A DNA stretch of 64,000 bases from Nesterenkonia lutea (GTDB taxonomy: Bacteria > Actinomycetota > Actinomycetes > Actinomycetales > Micrococcaceae): positions 2,604,001-2,668,000 of the forward strand of contig NZ_JADBED010000001.1 of NCBI RefSeq assembly GCF_014873955.1, in the 5' to 3' direction. Positions 17,147-24,644 of this stretch are shown here, in pieces. The notes below the pieces were generated by a model, which was given only the letters and a program-made list of their open reading frames with translations, searched no databases and was not told the DNA's origin. How positions within the stretch are numbered: position 1 is the first letter of the stretch; every line of letters begins with the position of its first letter. The position numbers and the translations under genes were made by a program.

Positions 17147-17258
17147 TGACCTCGATCCTTCCTGCCCACAAACCGAGGGTGGCGCGGATCAGGTCAGCTG
17201 CAGATGCAATTAGAACCTCCTGTTACGGAAATCCCGTGACCGCAAGTCCGAAGGAGGT
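17147..17258 (+). promoter_or_regulatory. Structured rpsF leader with a sequestered ribosome site (S6:S18 autoregulation candidate)
   Basis: The leader can form two helices. The first pairs TGACCTCGATCC (17147-17158) with GGATCAGGTCA (17186-17196), with one bulged C. The second pairs ACCTCC (17215-17220) with GGAGGT (17253-17258), which is the ribosome site of rpsF. Between them lies a small ACGG/CCGT hairpin followed by GACCG. In many bacteria the S6:S18 complex binds a hairpin with an exposed CCG in this leader to repress its own operon. The pairing is visible in the sequence; the regulatory role is inferred. Confidence 0.45.
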
Positions 17259-17268
17259 GGGTTCACTC

Positions 17269-17568
17269 ATGCGTCACTATGAACTGATGGTGCTCGTCGA
17301 CCCAGAGGTCGATGAGCGCACCGTGGAGCCGACACTCGGCAAGTACATGGAGATCGTCAAGAAGGACGGCGGCACCGTGGACAAGGTCGATGTCTGGGGA
17401 CGTCGCCGCCTGGCTTACGAGATCCAGAAGAAGACGGAAGCGGTCTACGCCGTCGTCAACTTCCACTCCACACCGGACTCGGCTGCCGAGCTCGACCGAC
17501 TGCTGCGCCTGAACGAGACGATCATGCGCACCAAGATCACTCGCCCCGAGGAACAGAAGATCGAATAA
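17269..17568 (+). CDS. rpsF: 30S ribosomal protein S6
   Basis: 99 aa: [17 protein letters not shown] start, the [22 protein letters not shown] region and the conserved [12 protein letters not shown] strand are typical of bS6. It binds S18 on the platform of the small subunit. The start at 17269 follows AAGGAGG; an upstream open frame has no other support. It is first in the operon with ssb (57 bp on), rpsR and rplI, the standard bacterial order. Confidence 0.96.
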   Translation: MRHYELMVLVDPEVDERTVEPTLGKYMEIVKKDGGTVDKVDVWGRRRLAYEIQKKTEAVYAVVNFHSTPDSAAELDRLLRLNETIMRTKITRPEEQKIE

Positions 17569-17625
17569 TCCTCCAGGTGGACTGATCCACCTGTCAGGGC
17601 GAACCAGCAACCAAGGAGCAGATCC

Positions 17626-18231
17626 ATGGCCGGCGAGACCATCATCACCGTTGTAGGCAATCTGACGGCAGACCCGGAGCTCCGCTTCACCCCCTCGGGT
17701 GCCGCGGTCTCCAACTTCGCCATTGCGTCCACACCCCGGTTCTTCGACCGACAGGCGAATGAGTGGAAGGACGGGGAGACTCTCTTCGTCCGCTGTTCAC
17801 TGTGGCGTGAAGCCGCAGAGAACGCCGCTGAATCCCTGACCAAGGGCACCCGCGTCATCGCACAGGGTCGCCTGAAGGCTCGGTCGTTCCAGACCAAGGA
17901 GGGGGAGAACCGCACCTCCTGGGAGCTTGACGTCGATGAGATCGGTCCCTCGCTGCGCTTCGCAACTGCCAGTGTCCAGCGCTCCGGCGGTGGACAGGGC
18001 GGTCGTTCCGGCGGATCCGGAGGCGGGTTCGGCGGCGCCAGCGCCGGCGGCGCAGCCTCCGGAGGCTTCGGCGCAGGGGGAGACTCCTTCGGCGGCGGCG
18101 GCAGCGGCGGTGGGGGCGGATCGCAGTCCGGCGGGTGGAGCAACGACTCTGCACCGCAGGACCCGTGGGGCGGACAGCCCTCCGGCGGCGGCAGCTGGGG
18201 CACCCCTGACAACAACGAGCCACCGTTCTGA
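17626..18231 (+). CDS. ssb: Single-stranded DNA-binding protein
   Basis: 201 aa. The N-terminal OB fold (residues 1-~115) begins [20 protein letters not shown] and includes [20 protein letters not shown] ~75-aa Gly/Ser-rich disordered linker follows, and the protein ends in the acidic tip DNNEPPF, the docking site for replication and repair partners. It coats single-stranded DNA as a tetramer. AAGGAG lies 8 nt before the ATG. The location between rpsF and rpsR is classical. Confidence 0.97.
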   Translation: MAGETIITVVGNLTADPELRFTPSGAAVSNFAIASTPRFFDRQANEWKDGETLFVRCSLWREAAENAAESLTKGTRVIAQGRLKARSFQTKEGENRTSWELDVDEIGPSLRFATASVQRSGGGQGGRSGGSGGGFGGASAGGAASGGFGAGGDSFGGGGSGGGGGSQSGGWSNDSAPQDPWGGQPSGGGSWGTPDNNEPPF

Positions 18232-18341
18232 TCCTGAGGAGCGTCTGACGCTTCCAGGATGAGGAGCACGGCTCATCTGCACATATTCACCATCCCGCAT
18301 CCCAGAGGGTGCGGGCTCCGCTTATGAAAAGGAGCACCACG

Positions 18342-18581
18342 ATGGCAAAGGCTGAACTCAAGAAGCCAAAGCCCAAGGCGAATCCGCTGAAGGCTGCTGA
18401 CATCACGGTCATCGACTACAAGGACACCGCCCTGCTGCGGAAGTTCATTTCCGACCGAGGCAAGATCCGCGCACGCCGTGTCACCGGCGTGACTGTCCAG
18501 GAGCAGCGCAAGATCGCCCAGGCGATCAAGAACGCTCGCGAAGTCGCACTGCTGCCGTACGCCGGCGCGGGCCGCGGCTGA
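18342..18581 (+). CDS. rpsR: 30S ribosomal protein S18
   Basis: 79 aa; [42 protein letters not shown] is the bS18 core. No CXXC zinc motif is present, so this is a zinc-independent (C-) form. The start follows AAAAGGAGCACCACG; eleven extra codons upstream are not needed. It pairs with S6 in the ribosome. Confidence 0.96.
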   Translation: MAKAELKKPKPKANPLKAADITVIDYKDTALLRKFISDRGKIRARRVTGVTVQEQRKIAQAIKNAREVALLPYAGAGRG

Positions 18582-18615
18582 TCCGGGACTGACTGGGAAG
18601 GAAAGGAACAACCCA

Positions 18616-19068
18616 ATGGCAAAGCTCATCCTGACTCAGGAAGTGACCGGACTCGGCGCTTCCGGCGATGTGGTCGAGGTCAAGGGCGGCTACGCACGCA
18701 ACTATCTGTTGCCGCGTGGCTTCGCAATGACCTGGACCAAGGGCGGCGAGAAAGACGTGGAGCGCCTGCGCTCCGCTCGCAAGGCGCGCGAGATCGCCAC
18801 GGTTGAGGAAGCACAGGCGGTGGCCGCCAGGCTGCAGTCTGCCCCCGTGAAGATCACCGTGAAGACCGGCGACTCCGGTCGGCTGTTCGGCACCGTCGGT
18901 GCCGCGCAGATCGCCGAGGCCGTCGAGGCCTCAGGTCTCGGCTCCATCGACAAGCGCACCGTGGAGATCCCAGCACGCATCAAGGCTGTCGGCAGCTACA
19001 CCGCCACTGTCCGGCTGCATGCTGACGTCTCCGCGTCCCTCGACCTTCAGGTCGTCGGCTCGAAGTAA
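18616..19068 (+). CDS. rplI: 50S ribosomal protein L9
   Basis: 150 aa: N-terminal domain with [29 protein letters not shown], the L9 signature, then the connecting helix and C-terminal domain ([17 protein letters not shown]). It binds 23S rRNA near the L1 stalk. GGAAAGGA precedes the ATG. It is last in the operon and is followed by a strong hairpin terminator. Confidence 0.96.
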   Translation: MAKLILTQEVTGLGASGDVVEVKGGYARNYLLPRGFAMTWTKGGEKDVERLRSARKAREIATVEEAQAVAARLQSAPVKITVKTGDSGRLFGTVGAAQIAEAVEASGLGSIDKRTVEIPARIKAVGSYTATVRLHADVSASLDLQVVGSK

Positions 19069-19110
19069 GCACTGCGCAGCAGTTCTGCCGTTCATCGGTG
19101 GAACGCGCAC

Positions 19111-19151
19111 GAGGCTCCTGTCCCGCGTCTGATGCGGGGGACAGGAGCCTC
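19111..19151 (+). terminator. Terminator of the rpsF-rplI operon
   Basis: Perfect 14-bp stem GAGGCTCCTGTCCC (19111-19124) with GGGACAGGAGCCTC (19138-19151), 13-nt loop, 43 bp after the rplI stop. The T-tract is short, as usual in high-GC actinobacteria. Confidence 0.8.
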
Positions 19152-19159
19152 TTGCGCGT

Positions 19160-19239
19160 CTGGACTCGGTGTGGGCTGGACTCGGTGTGGGCTGGACTCG
19201 GTGTGGGCTGGACTCGGTGTGGGCTGGACTCGGTGTGGG
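19160..19239. repeat. Minisatellite: five perfect tandem copies of a 16-bp unit
   Basis: The unit CTGGACTCGGTGTGGG is repeated five times without a mismatch (starts at 19160, 19176, 19192, 19208 and 19224). The 16-bp period is not a multiple of three, so it is not protein-driven. It lies between the rplI terminator and the monooxygenase promoter. Confidence 0.95.
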
Positions 19240-19261
19240 AATGGCCCGCCGCGTGGAGGCG

Positions 19262-19293
19262 TTGACCCTGAGGTGCTTCAAATTTAAAGCACC
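19262..19293 (+). promoter_or_regulatory. Monooxygenase promoter with overlapping MarR-like operator
   Basis: TTGACC (19262-19267) serves as a -35, with TAAAGC (19285-19290, 17-bp spacer) or TTAAAG as -10. The -10 is embedded in a 22-bp near-perfect palindrome (19272-19293): arms GGTGCTT and AAGCACC around CAAATTTA. Its core TTCAAATTTAAA matches the style of MarR-family operators and closely resembles the site in front of the pirin gene (28957-28968). Overlap with the -10 implies repression. Confidence 0.55.
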
Positions 19294-19384
19294 AGACCGT
19301 GCCTGCACGGGCATCACTCAGGGTCGTCCCCCGGGCGTCCTAAGAACCATCCACAGGGTCAACCACTCCAGCACAGGAGCAGCT

Positions 19385-20506
19385 ATGCAGTTCGGCGTCT
19401 TCAGCATCGGCGACATCACACCTGATCCGACCACGGGACGGGTCCCCACCGAGCACGAGCGCATCACCTCGATGGTGGCGATCGCGAAGAAGGCCGAGGA
19501 GGTCGGACTCGACGTCTTCGCAGTGGGTCAGCACCACAATCCTCCCTTCGTGGCACCGGCGAATCCTCCGATCCTGATGGCACACCTGGCGGCACAGACC
19601 CGCCGCATCCTGCTCTCCACGGCGACGACGCTGATCACCACCACTGACCCGGTGCGCATCGCGGAGGACTACGCGTATGCGCAGCACCTGGCTGAGGGTC
19701 GGATCGATCTCACCCTCGGACGGGGGAACACCGGGCCCGTCTACCCCTGGTTCGGCAAGGACATCCGCGCCGGAGTCCCGCTGGCCGTGGAGAACTATGC
19801 CCTGCTGCATAGGCTCTGGCGGGAGTCTGAGGTGGACTGGTCGGGACGTTTCCGCACTCCGCTGCAGGGCTTCACCTCCACCCCGCGCCCCCTGGACGGC
19901 ATCCCGCCCTTCGTCTGGCACGGCTCGATCCGGTCCCCGGAGATCGCCGAGCAGGCCGCCTACTACGGTGACGGCTTCTTCCACAACAACATCTTCTGGA
20001 ACAAGGAACACACCGGGCGGATGATCGACCTCTACCGCAGCCGCTACGAGCACCACGGACACGGCCCCGCAGAGCAGGCGATCGTCGGGCTCGGGGGACA
20101 GGTCTTCATGCGCCGAAGCTCGCAGGACGCCATCCGCGAATTCCGCCCCTACTTCGACCGGGCGCCGGTCTATGGCGGGGGTCCTTCGCTGGAGGACTTC
20201 AGCGCACAGACGCCGCTGACCGTGGGCACCCCCGAGCAGGTCATCGAACGGACCCTGAGCTTCCGCGAATACGCGGGGGACTACCAGCGCCAGCTCTTCC
20301 TGATCGACCACGCCGGACTGCCGCTGAAGACCGTGCTGGAGCAGATAGACCTGCTGGGCGAAGAGGTGGTCCCGGTGCTGCGCCGCGAGGTGGCCGCACG
20401 CGCCCCAGAGGGCACTCCGGAGCCGCCCACGCACGCGGTGCTGACCCGCCGCAGGCGCGAGGGCCGCGACCCCGTGCCCGGAGGCGGCAGCGCGTCCGCA
20501 GCCTGA
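19385..20506 (+). CDS. LLM-class flavin-dependent oxidoreductase (luciferase-like monooxygenase)
   Basis: 373 aa. Starts MQFGVFSIGDITPDPTTG, with the bacterial luciferase-like TIM-barrel pattern: FAVGQHHNPPF, STATTLITTTDPVRIAEDYA, GRIDLTLGRGN, and WHGSIRSPEIAEQAAYYGDGFF. It resembles the CE1758-type FMN-dependent monooxygenases of actinobacteria. It would use reduced FMN and O2; the substrate is unknown. AGGAG precedes the ATG at 19385. The last ~40 aa are Arg/Pro/Gly rich and disordered. A MarR-type operator over its promoter suggests induction by an electrophile or aromatic compound. Confidence 0.85.
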   Translation: MQFGVFSIGDITPDPTTGRVPTEHERITSMVAIAKKAEEVGLDVFAVGQHHNPPFVAPANPPILMAHLAAQTRRILLSTATTLITTTDPVRIAEDYAYAQHLAEGRIDLTLGRGNTGPVYPWFGKDIRAGVPLAVENYALLHRLWRESEVDWSGRFRTPLQGFTSTPRPLDGIPPFVWHGSIRSPEIAEQAAYYGDGFFHNNIFWNKEHTGRMIDLYRSRYEHHGHGPAEQAIVGLGGQVFMRRSSQDAIREFRPYFDRAPVYGGGPSLEDFSAQTPLTVGTPEQVIERTLSFREYAGDYQRQLFLIDHAGLPLKTVLEQIDLLGEEVVPVLRREVAARAPEGTPEPPTHAVLTRRRREGRDPVPGGGSASAA

Positions 20507-20528
20507 GAGGGCGCCTGCGACCGCGGCC

Positions 20529-21539
20529 TCAGGCGCGCGCCCGAAGCTCCTCGATGACGTTGATCCGCTGATTGCTCAGCACATGCAGGGAGAGTTCGTT
20601 GGAGAGGTGCTGGAACATGCTCACGCCCTGGACGCTGCTGCCTTCCTCATCGAGTCGAGGTGCGAAGGACGCGATCCCCACCTGGCCCGGCAGCACGCCG
20701 ATGATCCCGCCCGAGATCCCCGACTTCGCCGGGATGCCGATCTGGGTCAGCCAGCGCCCCGAGGCGTCGTACATGCCGCAGGTGGCCATGACGCCCAGCG
20801 TGGTGCGCGCGGACTCGGCGGAGACGACCTGCTGGCCGGTCTCCGGATTGACGCCGCTGTTGGCCAGCGTGGCGGCCATCAGGGCAAGATCCCTGACCGT
20901 GACCAGCACGGAGCAGCTGTCGATGTAGCCGCGGACGGCCTCGTCGGGCTCGATGTCCAGAGAACCATGAGACTTCAACATATGGGCGATCGCCATATTG
21001 CGATAGGTGGTCGCGAACTCCTCCTCGGCGGCATCCCAGTCCACCTCAAGGGTGCGGCCTGCGAATCCCGCCATCCCCTCCAGGATGCGAGCCGTGCGAC
21101 TGCGCACCTGGGAGGTGCGTGAATCGCTCGCCCGGCCCCCGGAGTGCGAGTCATGACGCGTGTGGTCCAACAGCTGGTGGGTGGCGATCGCCCCTGCATT
21201 GATCATGGGGTTGAGCGGTCGTCCGGTCCCTCCTTCGAGGGAGAGCTCGTTGAACGCCTCTCCCGAGGGCTCCATGCCGACCATCTCGCGCACGCGCTCC
21301 AGACCGACGTCGTCCAGCGCCAGGGCATAGACGAAGGGCTTGGAGATCGACTGGATGGTGAAGAGATGCTCGTCATCGCCCACCGAGCAGGCCTGGGCGT
21401 CGGTCGTCGCCAGCGCCAGCGCCTGCAGATTCTCATCGGCATCGCGGAGCCGCGGAATGTACCCGGCGAGCGTGCCGCTGACGTCCTGACTGGACTCCTT
21501 GAGGATCTCGCGAAGATAGCTGTTGATCGATTCGTGCAC
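20529..21539 (-). CDS. glsA: Glutaminase A
   Basis: 336 aa beta-lactamase-fold glutaminase that hydrolyses glutamine to glutamate and ammonia. The Ser-Lys dyad SISK is at residues 64-67 (TIQSISKPFVYALAL). Other family blocks are PLNPMINAGAIA, YRNMAIAHMLKSHG, YIDSCSVLVTVRDLALMAATLANSGVNP and GIPAKSGISGGIIGVLPG. The GTG at 21539 has AGGAG 7 nt upstream; longer frames have no ribosome site. About 30 residues near 155-175 (HTRHDSHSGGRASDSRTSQ) form an insertion absent from the short E. coli enzymes. Confidence 0.93.
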   Translation of the reverse strand: MHESINSYLREILKESSQDVSGTLAGYIPRLRDADENLQALALATTDAQACSVGDDEHLFTIQSISKPFVYALALDDVGLERVREMVGMEPSGEAFNELSLEGGTGRPLNPMINAGAIATHQLLDHTRHDSHSGGRASDSRTSQVRSRTARILEGMAGFAGRTLEVDWDAAEEEFATTYRNMAIAHMLKSHGSLDIEPDEAVRGYIDSCSVLVTVRDLALMAATLANSGVNPETGQQVVSAESARTTLGVMATCGMYDASGRWLTQIGIPAKSGISGGIIGVLPGQVGIASFAPRLDEEGSSVQGVSMFQHLSNELSLHVLSNQRINVIEELRARA

Positions 21540-21628
21540 TGAGTGACTCCTGAGGTATCGGTCTGCCCACGCTACCCGGGGAAACCTGAGGGCTGACCTG
21601 GGATTTCCTGGACGTGTTTTCACCAGGC

Positions 21629-21933
21629 TGTGGAGAGGCTGTGGAAAATCGGGACGATATCCCCGCATACACCTAACAGCGGGCCACGGCAAGGTGGTTC
21701 CACAGCCCGGAAAACTCAACAGTAGTTTTTTCGATGCACAGGCGTGTCGCTGCATAACCCCAGGTCACGAGGATCTCTCCAGGTGAATCAACAGGCTATC
21801 CACAGCCTTCTGCACATGTTGTGCACAAGACACGCCGCATAGTCCACATGATTTCCACAGGCACTTGATTTTGATCTATTGCCCCGGGTGAGCTCTGGAC
21901 CTAAAGTGTGGAAAGTCCCTCGGGTGTGGATAT
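21629..21933. other. Cluster of nine DnaA-box-like 9-mers in a non-coding gap
   Basis: Within ~305 bp, nine 9-mers match the DnaA box (T/C)T(A/G)TCCACA at 7-8 of 9 positions or nearly so. They are at 21629-21637 and 21640-21648 (minus), 21696-21704, 21796-21804 (CTATCCACA), 21819-21827 (TTGTGCACA), 21840-21848 (TAGTCCACA) and 21851-21859 (plus), and 21907-21915 and 21925-21933 (minus, ATATCCACA). AT-richer stretches (for example 21862-21881) lie between. The whole 623-bp gap between glsA and the hydrolase has no convincing gene. It could be an origin-like region or a DnaA-titration/regulatory locus; none of these is proven. Confidence 0.55.
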
Positions 21934-22162
21934 TGGCTGGGCACCGTCCAGCGCGCATTCACAAGGGTCGCAGACTGCGGCCCGAGCGGAGACACGAGGG
22001 CCGGGAAGCGATTCGCGGGTCGGCCCGTGCCACTGCTTCCGAGGACTCGGGAAATCCGAGGAGATCCTGATCTCCGCAGCTGCTGAGCGATTGCCTCTCA
22101 GGGGCCGACGCGGCTGGATCTCAACACATCGGGTCGCCGGGACACCGGCCAAGGGAAGGGAA
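21934..22162. other. Non-coding remainder of the glsA-hydrolase gap
   Basis: No gene, repeat or promoter is recognised. A 91-codon plus-strand frame (21908-22183) has no ribosome site and no family likeness. Confidence 0.5.
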
Positions 22163-22999
22163 TCACGCGCTCACGCCACGTGATTCTGCTGTGTATCCCG
22201 GCGATCCGTTCCCGCTCTCCACCGGGTGGGCGGCGATGAAGTCCGCCACCCGGCGCGGCCAGGTGTCGAGCTCCTCCGGGGTCTCGGCGATGTTCAGCTG
22301 TGAGCCGGGGATCAGCTCATGCAGCTTCTCCGCCGTAGAGACCGGATGGGCGTAGTCATCCACCCAGGCGAGGATCAGCGTGGGCACGGAGAGCGCTGCG
22401 ATGCGTTCCGGCGCGGGCAGGTCGGTGAGGCCTGCCCCTCTGAAGATCGAAGGAAGCAGCTCCTGGCTCACTGCAGGCACCCGCTCCTTGGGCCGGTCCG
22501 CCAGCGCCGGAGGCGGCAGCACCTGGCGACCCACGCGGACGAACGCGCCGATGCCATGGTCCTCCACGAGCTCGGCGGACCTCTGATAGGTGTCCGCCTG
22601 GCCCGCGCGCGTGGACCAGGCGGTGGGCGGCACCAGCAGAGTCAAGGAGCTGAACCGCTGCGGGTCCCGCACCGCCGCGTGGAGCAGGGTCGCCGCCCCC
22701 ATGGAGGGCCCGGCGGCGTGGACCTTCTCCCCGGGTGCGAGGTCGTCCAGCAGAGCGAGCAGATCGTCGGCGAGTCGAGGCCACACGTAGTCCTCCGGCA
22801 CGGCGCGTCCGGTGGAGGAGCCGTGGCCGCGAGCGTCGTAGCGCAGCACCCGGCAGTCCTGCAGTCCGAGGGTCATGTCCAGGCCTGCGCGCTGCTCACG
22901 CGAGGCGCATGAGGTCAGCCCATGCAGCTGGACGAAAGTGGGCCCCTCCCCGGAGATCTCGTAGGCGAGTTTCGCCCCGGCTGTCTGGAAAAGCCCCAC
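22163..22999 (-). CDS. Alpha/beta-fold hydrolase
   Basis: 278 aa. It shows the alpha/beta hydrolase pattern: oxyanion motif LHGLTSC, DARGHGSS, nucleophile Ser 99 in GPSMGAA, and an acid Asp in the strand ILAWVDDYAHP. The position where the catalytic His normally sits (GHxxHxE) reads AETPEELDTWP and has no His. Either a nearby His replaces it (AAHP, 11 residues on) or the protein is not a classical hydrolase. GGAG lies 9 nt before the GTG start. Possible relatives are enol-lactonase-type enzymes; the substrate is unknown. Confidence 0.78.
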   Translation of the reverse strand: MGLFQTAGAKLAYEISGEGPTFVQLHGLTSCASREQRAGLDMTLGLQDCRVLRYDARGHGSSTGRAVPEDYVWPRLADDLLALLDDLAPGEKVHAAGPSMGAATLLHAAVRDPQRFSSLTLLVPPTAWSTRAGQADTYQRSAELVEDHGIGAFVRVGRQVLPPPALADRPKERVPAVSQELLPSIFRGAGLTDLPAPERIAALSVPTLILAWVDDYAHPVSTAEKLHELIPGSQLNIAETPEELDTWPRRVADFIAAHPVESGNGSPGYTAESRGVSA

Positions 23000-23071
23000 A
23001 GTCTCTGACTCCTGAGCATCAGGTCAACAACAAGTTGCGCCGGAACAGGTTCAGGCGCAGTGAACGCCCTC

Positions 23072-23077
23072 TAGACT
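23072..23077 (+). promoter_or_regulatory. -10 box for the condensation protein-dnaB operon (TAGACT)
   Basis: TAGACT followed by 7 nt and the ATG at 23085; predicted leaderless. GTTCAG at 23049-23054 is a weak -35. Confidence 0.45.
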
Positions 23078-23084
23078 ACGCCGT

Positions 23085-24644
23085 ATGCGGTTGACGAATG
23101 TGGCGCAGATGCACACCCGGCCCGGCCGGCTGTCCAGCTATTCGGTGGTGGCCCAGCCCGTCTCCGGTGGCGCCGTGGAGCCGCGCCGCGGTGTCGGCTT
23201 CGGCTCGGCTCCGCCCGAGTCCGCCTCGCGTGCCCCCGAGGCACCGGCTTCGCTGCCGGTATCCTTCGATCAGAACCGCCATGTCAGCTTCGGGTCACGG
23301 CCGGGATCCTGGATGGCGGTCTCTTTCCAGCTCGACGGCCCCGCCTCCCTGGAGGAGATCGCGGCGGCCTGGCATGAGGTCATCCAGCGCCATGGGACCC
23401 TGCGCACGATCTTTGACTGGCAGCCCCCTGCCTCCGCAGAGTCAGGTGAGGCATATCACCAGGATCCCCGACCGGCTGCCGGGGTCCGCTCCGGAGGCCC
23501 GGACAGCGATCTGCTGCTCCGCGAGGTGGGAATCCGACCGGGTTCCTGGGAGCGGCTCGAAGCCCCGGATGCGCCGCGGGACTCGGTGGGATTCAGCACC
23601 GGTGACCACCAGAGCCGCCTCAGCGCCTGCAAGCAGCACCTCAGCGCCGCCGAGGTCAAGGCCGCGCTGCGCGCCCATTTCGACTCCGTCTGCGATCCCT
23701 TCGGCCGCCCCTCGCATCGGATCTGCGTGATCGACGACGGCGAGTCGGCCGCCGTCCGTGACACCGCCGGCTCCCCACAGATCGTCATCGGTTCGGATCA
23801 TTCCCACGTGGACGCATGGTCGCTGCTGGTCCTGGTCCGGGACTTCACCGCCGTGCTGGGGAATCTGCGCGCCGGGCTCGACCCTGCGCAGGGCCTGCCC
23901 GTGCCGGAGCCGTTCGCCGCGCACACCGCCGCCTGGGAGGACAAGCCCCTGCCTCCCGAGGAGGTTCGCACCCGCTGGCAGGAGATCCTTGAGGCAGGGG
24001 GGAGTGTGATGCCCACCTTCCCGCTTCCGCTGGGGGACATCTCGCTTCCGGTCAGCGAGAAGGTGGAGGTCCGGGACGTGCTGGACACCACCGAGCTGGA
24101 GCGGCTGGAGGTCCATGCCAAGGCCGCGGGGGTCAGGCTGATCGCCGTCGCCGTCTCGGTGATGACCCGGCTCTTCCGGGAGCTGGGGGACCAGCCGCTG
24201 CGCACCGTGTTCCCCGTGCACAGCAGGGATGAGCCGCGCTGGTTCGATTCGGTGGGGTGGTTCATCACCAACGCGGTCCTGGAGAACGACGACGACGACC
24301 TGCTCGCCAGCTACCGGGCGGTCAAGGAGGCCATCCGGCTCGGCTCGCACCCGATGGCTCCGATCATGCGGCCCTACGGCGGGATGCCGGCGAAGCCGGG
24401 CATGTTCGCGATGAGCTGGCTCGATCATCGCCGGCTGCCCATCAACGTGGATGAGGCGCTCAACGCCCAGCATGTCTCAGCCGTGGTGCAGACGGACGGG
24501 GTGATGATCTGGTTCGTGGTCAATGAGACGGGACTGCACCTGCGCTGCCGATATCCCGACACCGCACAGGCTCGCGAGACCATGCACACATGGTTGGACG
24601 CCGTGGTCGAGGGACTGCGCGCACCGAGTATCGTGGAGGGGTGA
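23085..24644 (+). CDS. Stand-alone condensation-domain protein (NRPS C-domain / acyltransferase fold)
   Basis: 519 aa. Residues ~60-480 follow the condensation-domain layout. The N-terminal half has PLSFDQ-like VSFDQNRHVSFG and AAWHEVIQRHGTLRTIF. The active-site region DHSHVDAWSLLVLVRDF keeps the catalytic His (239) and Asp (243) of HHxxxDG but replaces the first His by Asp and the Gly by Ala. FPVHSRDEPRWFDSVGWFITNAVL corresponds to the downstream VG(x)F latch. No adenylation or carrier domain is nearby. Stand-alone C domains join an acyl or aminoacyl donor to an acceptor (PapA-, WS/DGAT- and VibH-like proteins). Its TGA overlaps the dnaB GTG (GTGA), so the two are cotranslated. Function here is unknown. 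Confidence 0.72.
   Translation: MRLTNVAQMHTRPGRLSSYSVVAQPVSGGAVEPRRGVGFGSAPPESASRAPEAPASLPVSFDQNRHVSFGSRPGSWMAVSFQLDGPASLEEIAAAWHEVIQRHGTLRTIFDWQPPASAESGEAYHQDPRPAAGVRSGGPDSDLLLREVGIRPGSWERLEAPDAPRDSVGFSTGDHQSRLSACKQHLSAAEVKAALRAHFDSVCDPFGRPSHRICVIDDGESAAVRDTAGSPQIVIGSDHSHVDAWSLLVLVRDFTAVLGNLRAGLDPAQGLPVPEPFAAHTAAWEDKPLPPEEVRTRWQEILEAGGSVMPTFPLPLGDISLPVSEKVEVRDVLDTTELERLEVHAKAAGVRLIAVAVSVMTRLFRELGDQPLRTVFPVHSRDEPRWFDSVGWFITNAVLENDDDDLLASYRAVKEAIRLGSHPMAPIMRPYGGMPAKPGMFAMSWLDHRRLPINVDEALNAQHVSAVVQTDGVMIWFVVNETGLHLRCRYPDTAQARETMHTWLDAVVEGLRAPSIVEG

Noticed and set aside
21540..22162. Calling this region the chromosomal origin
   Set aside because: dnaA, dnaN and skew data are not available here, and the boxes are not perfect consensus. 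It is reported as a DnaA-box cluster only.
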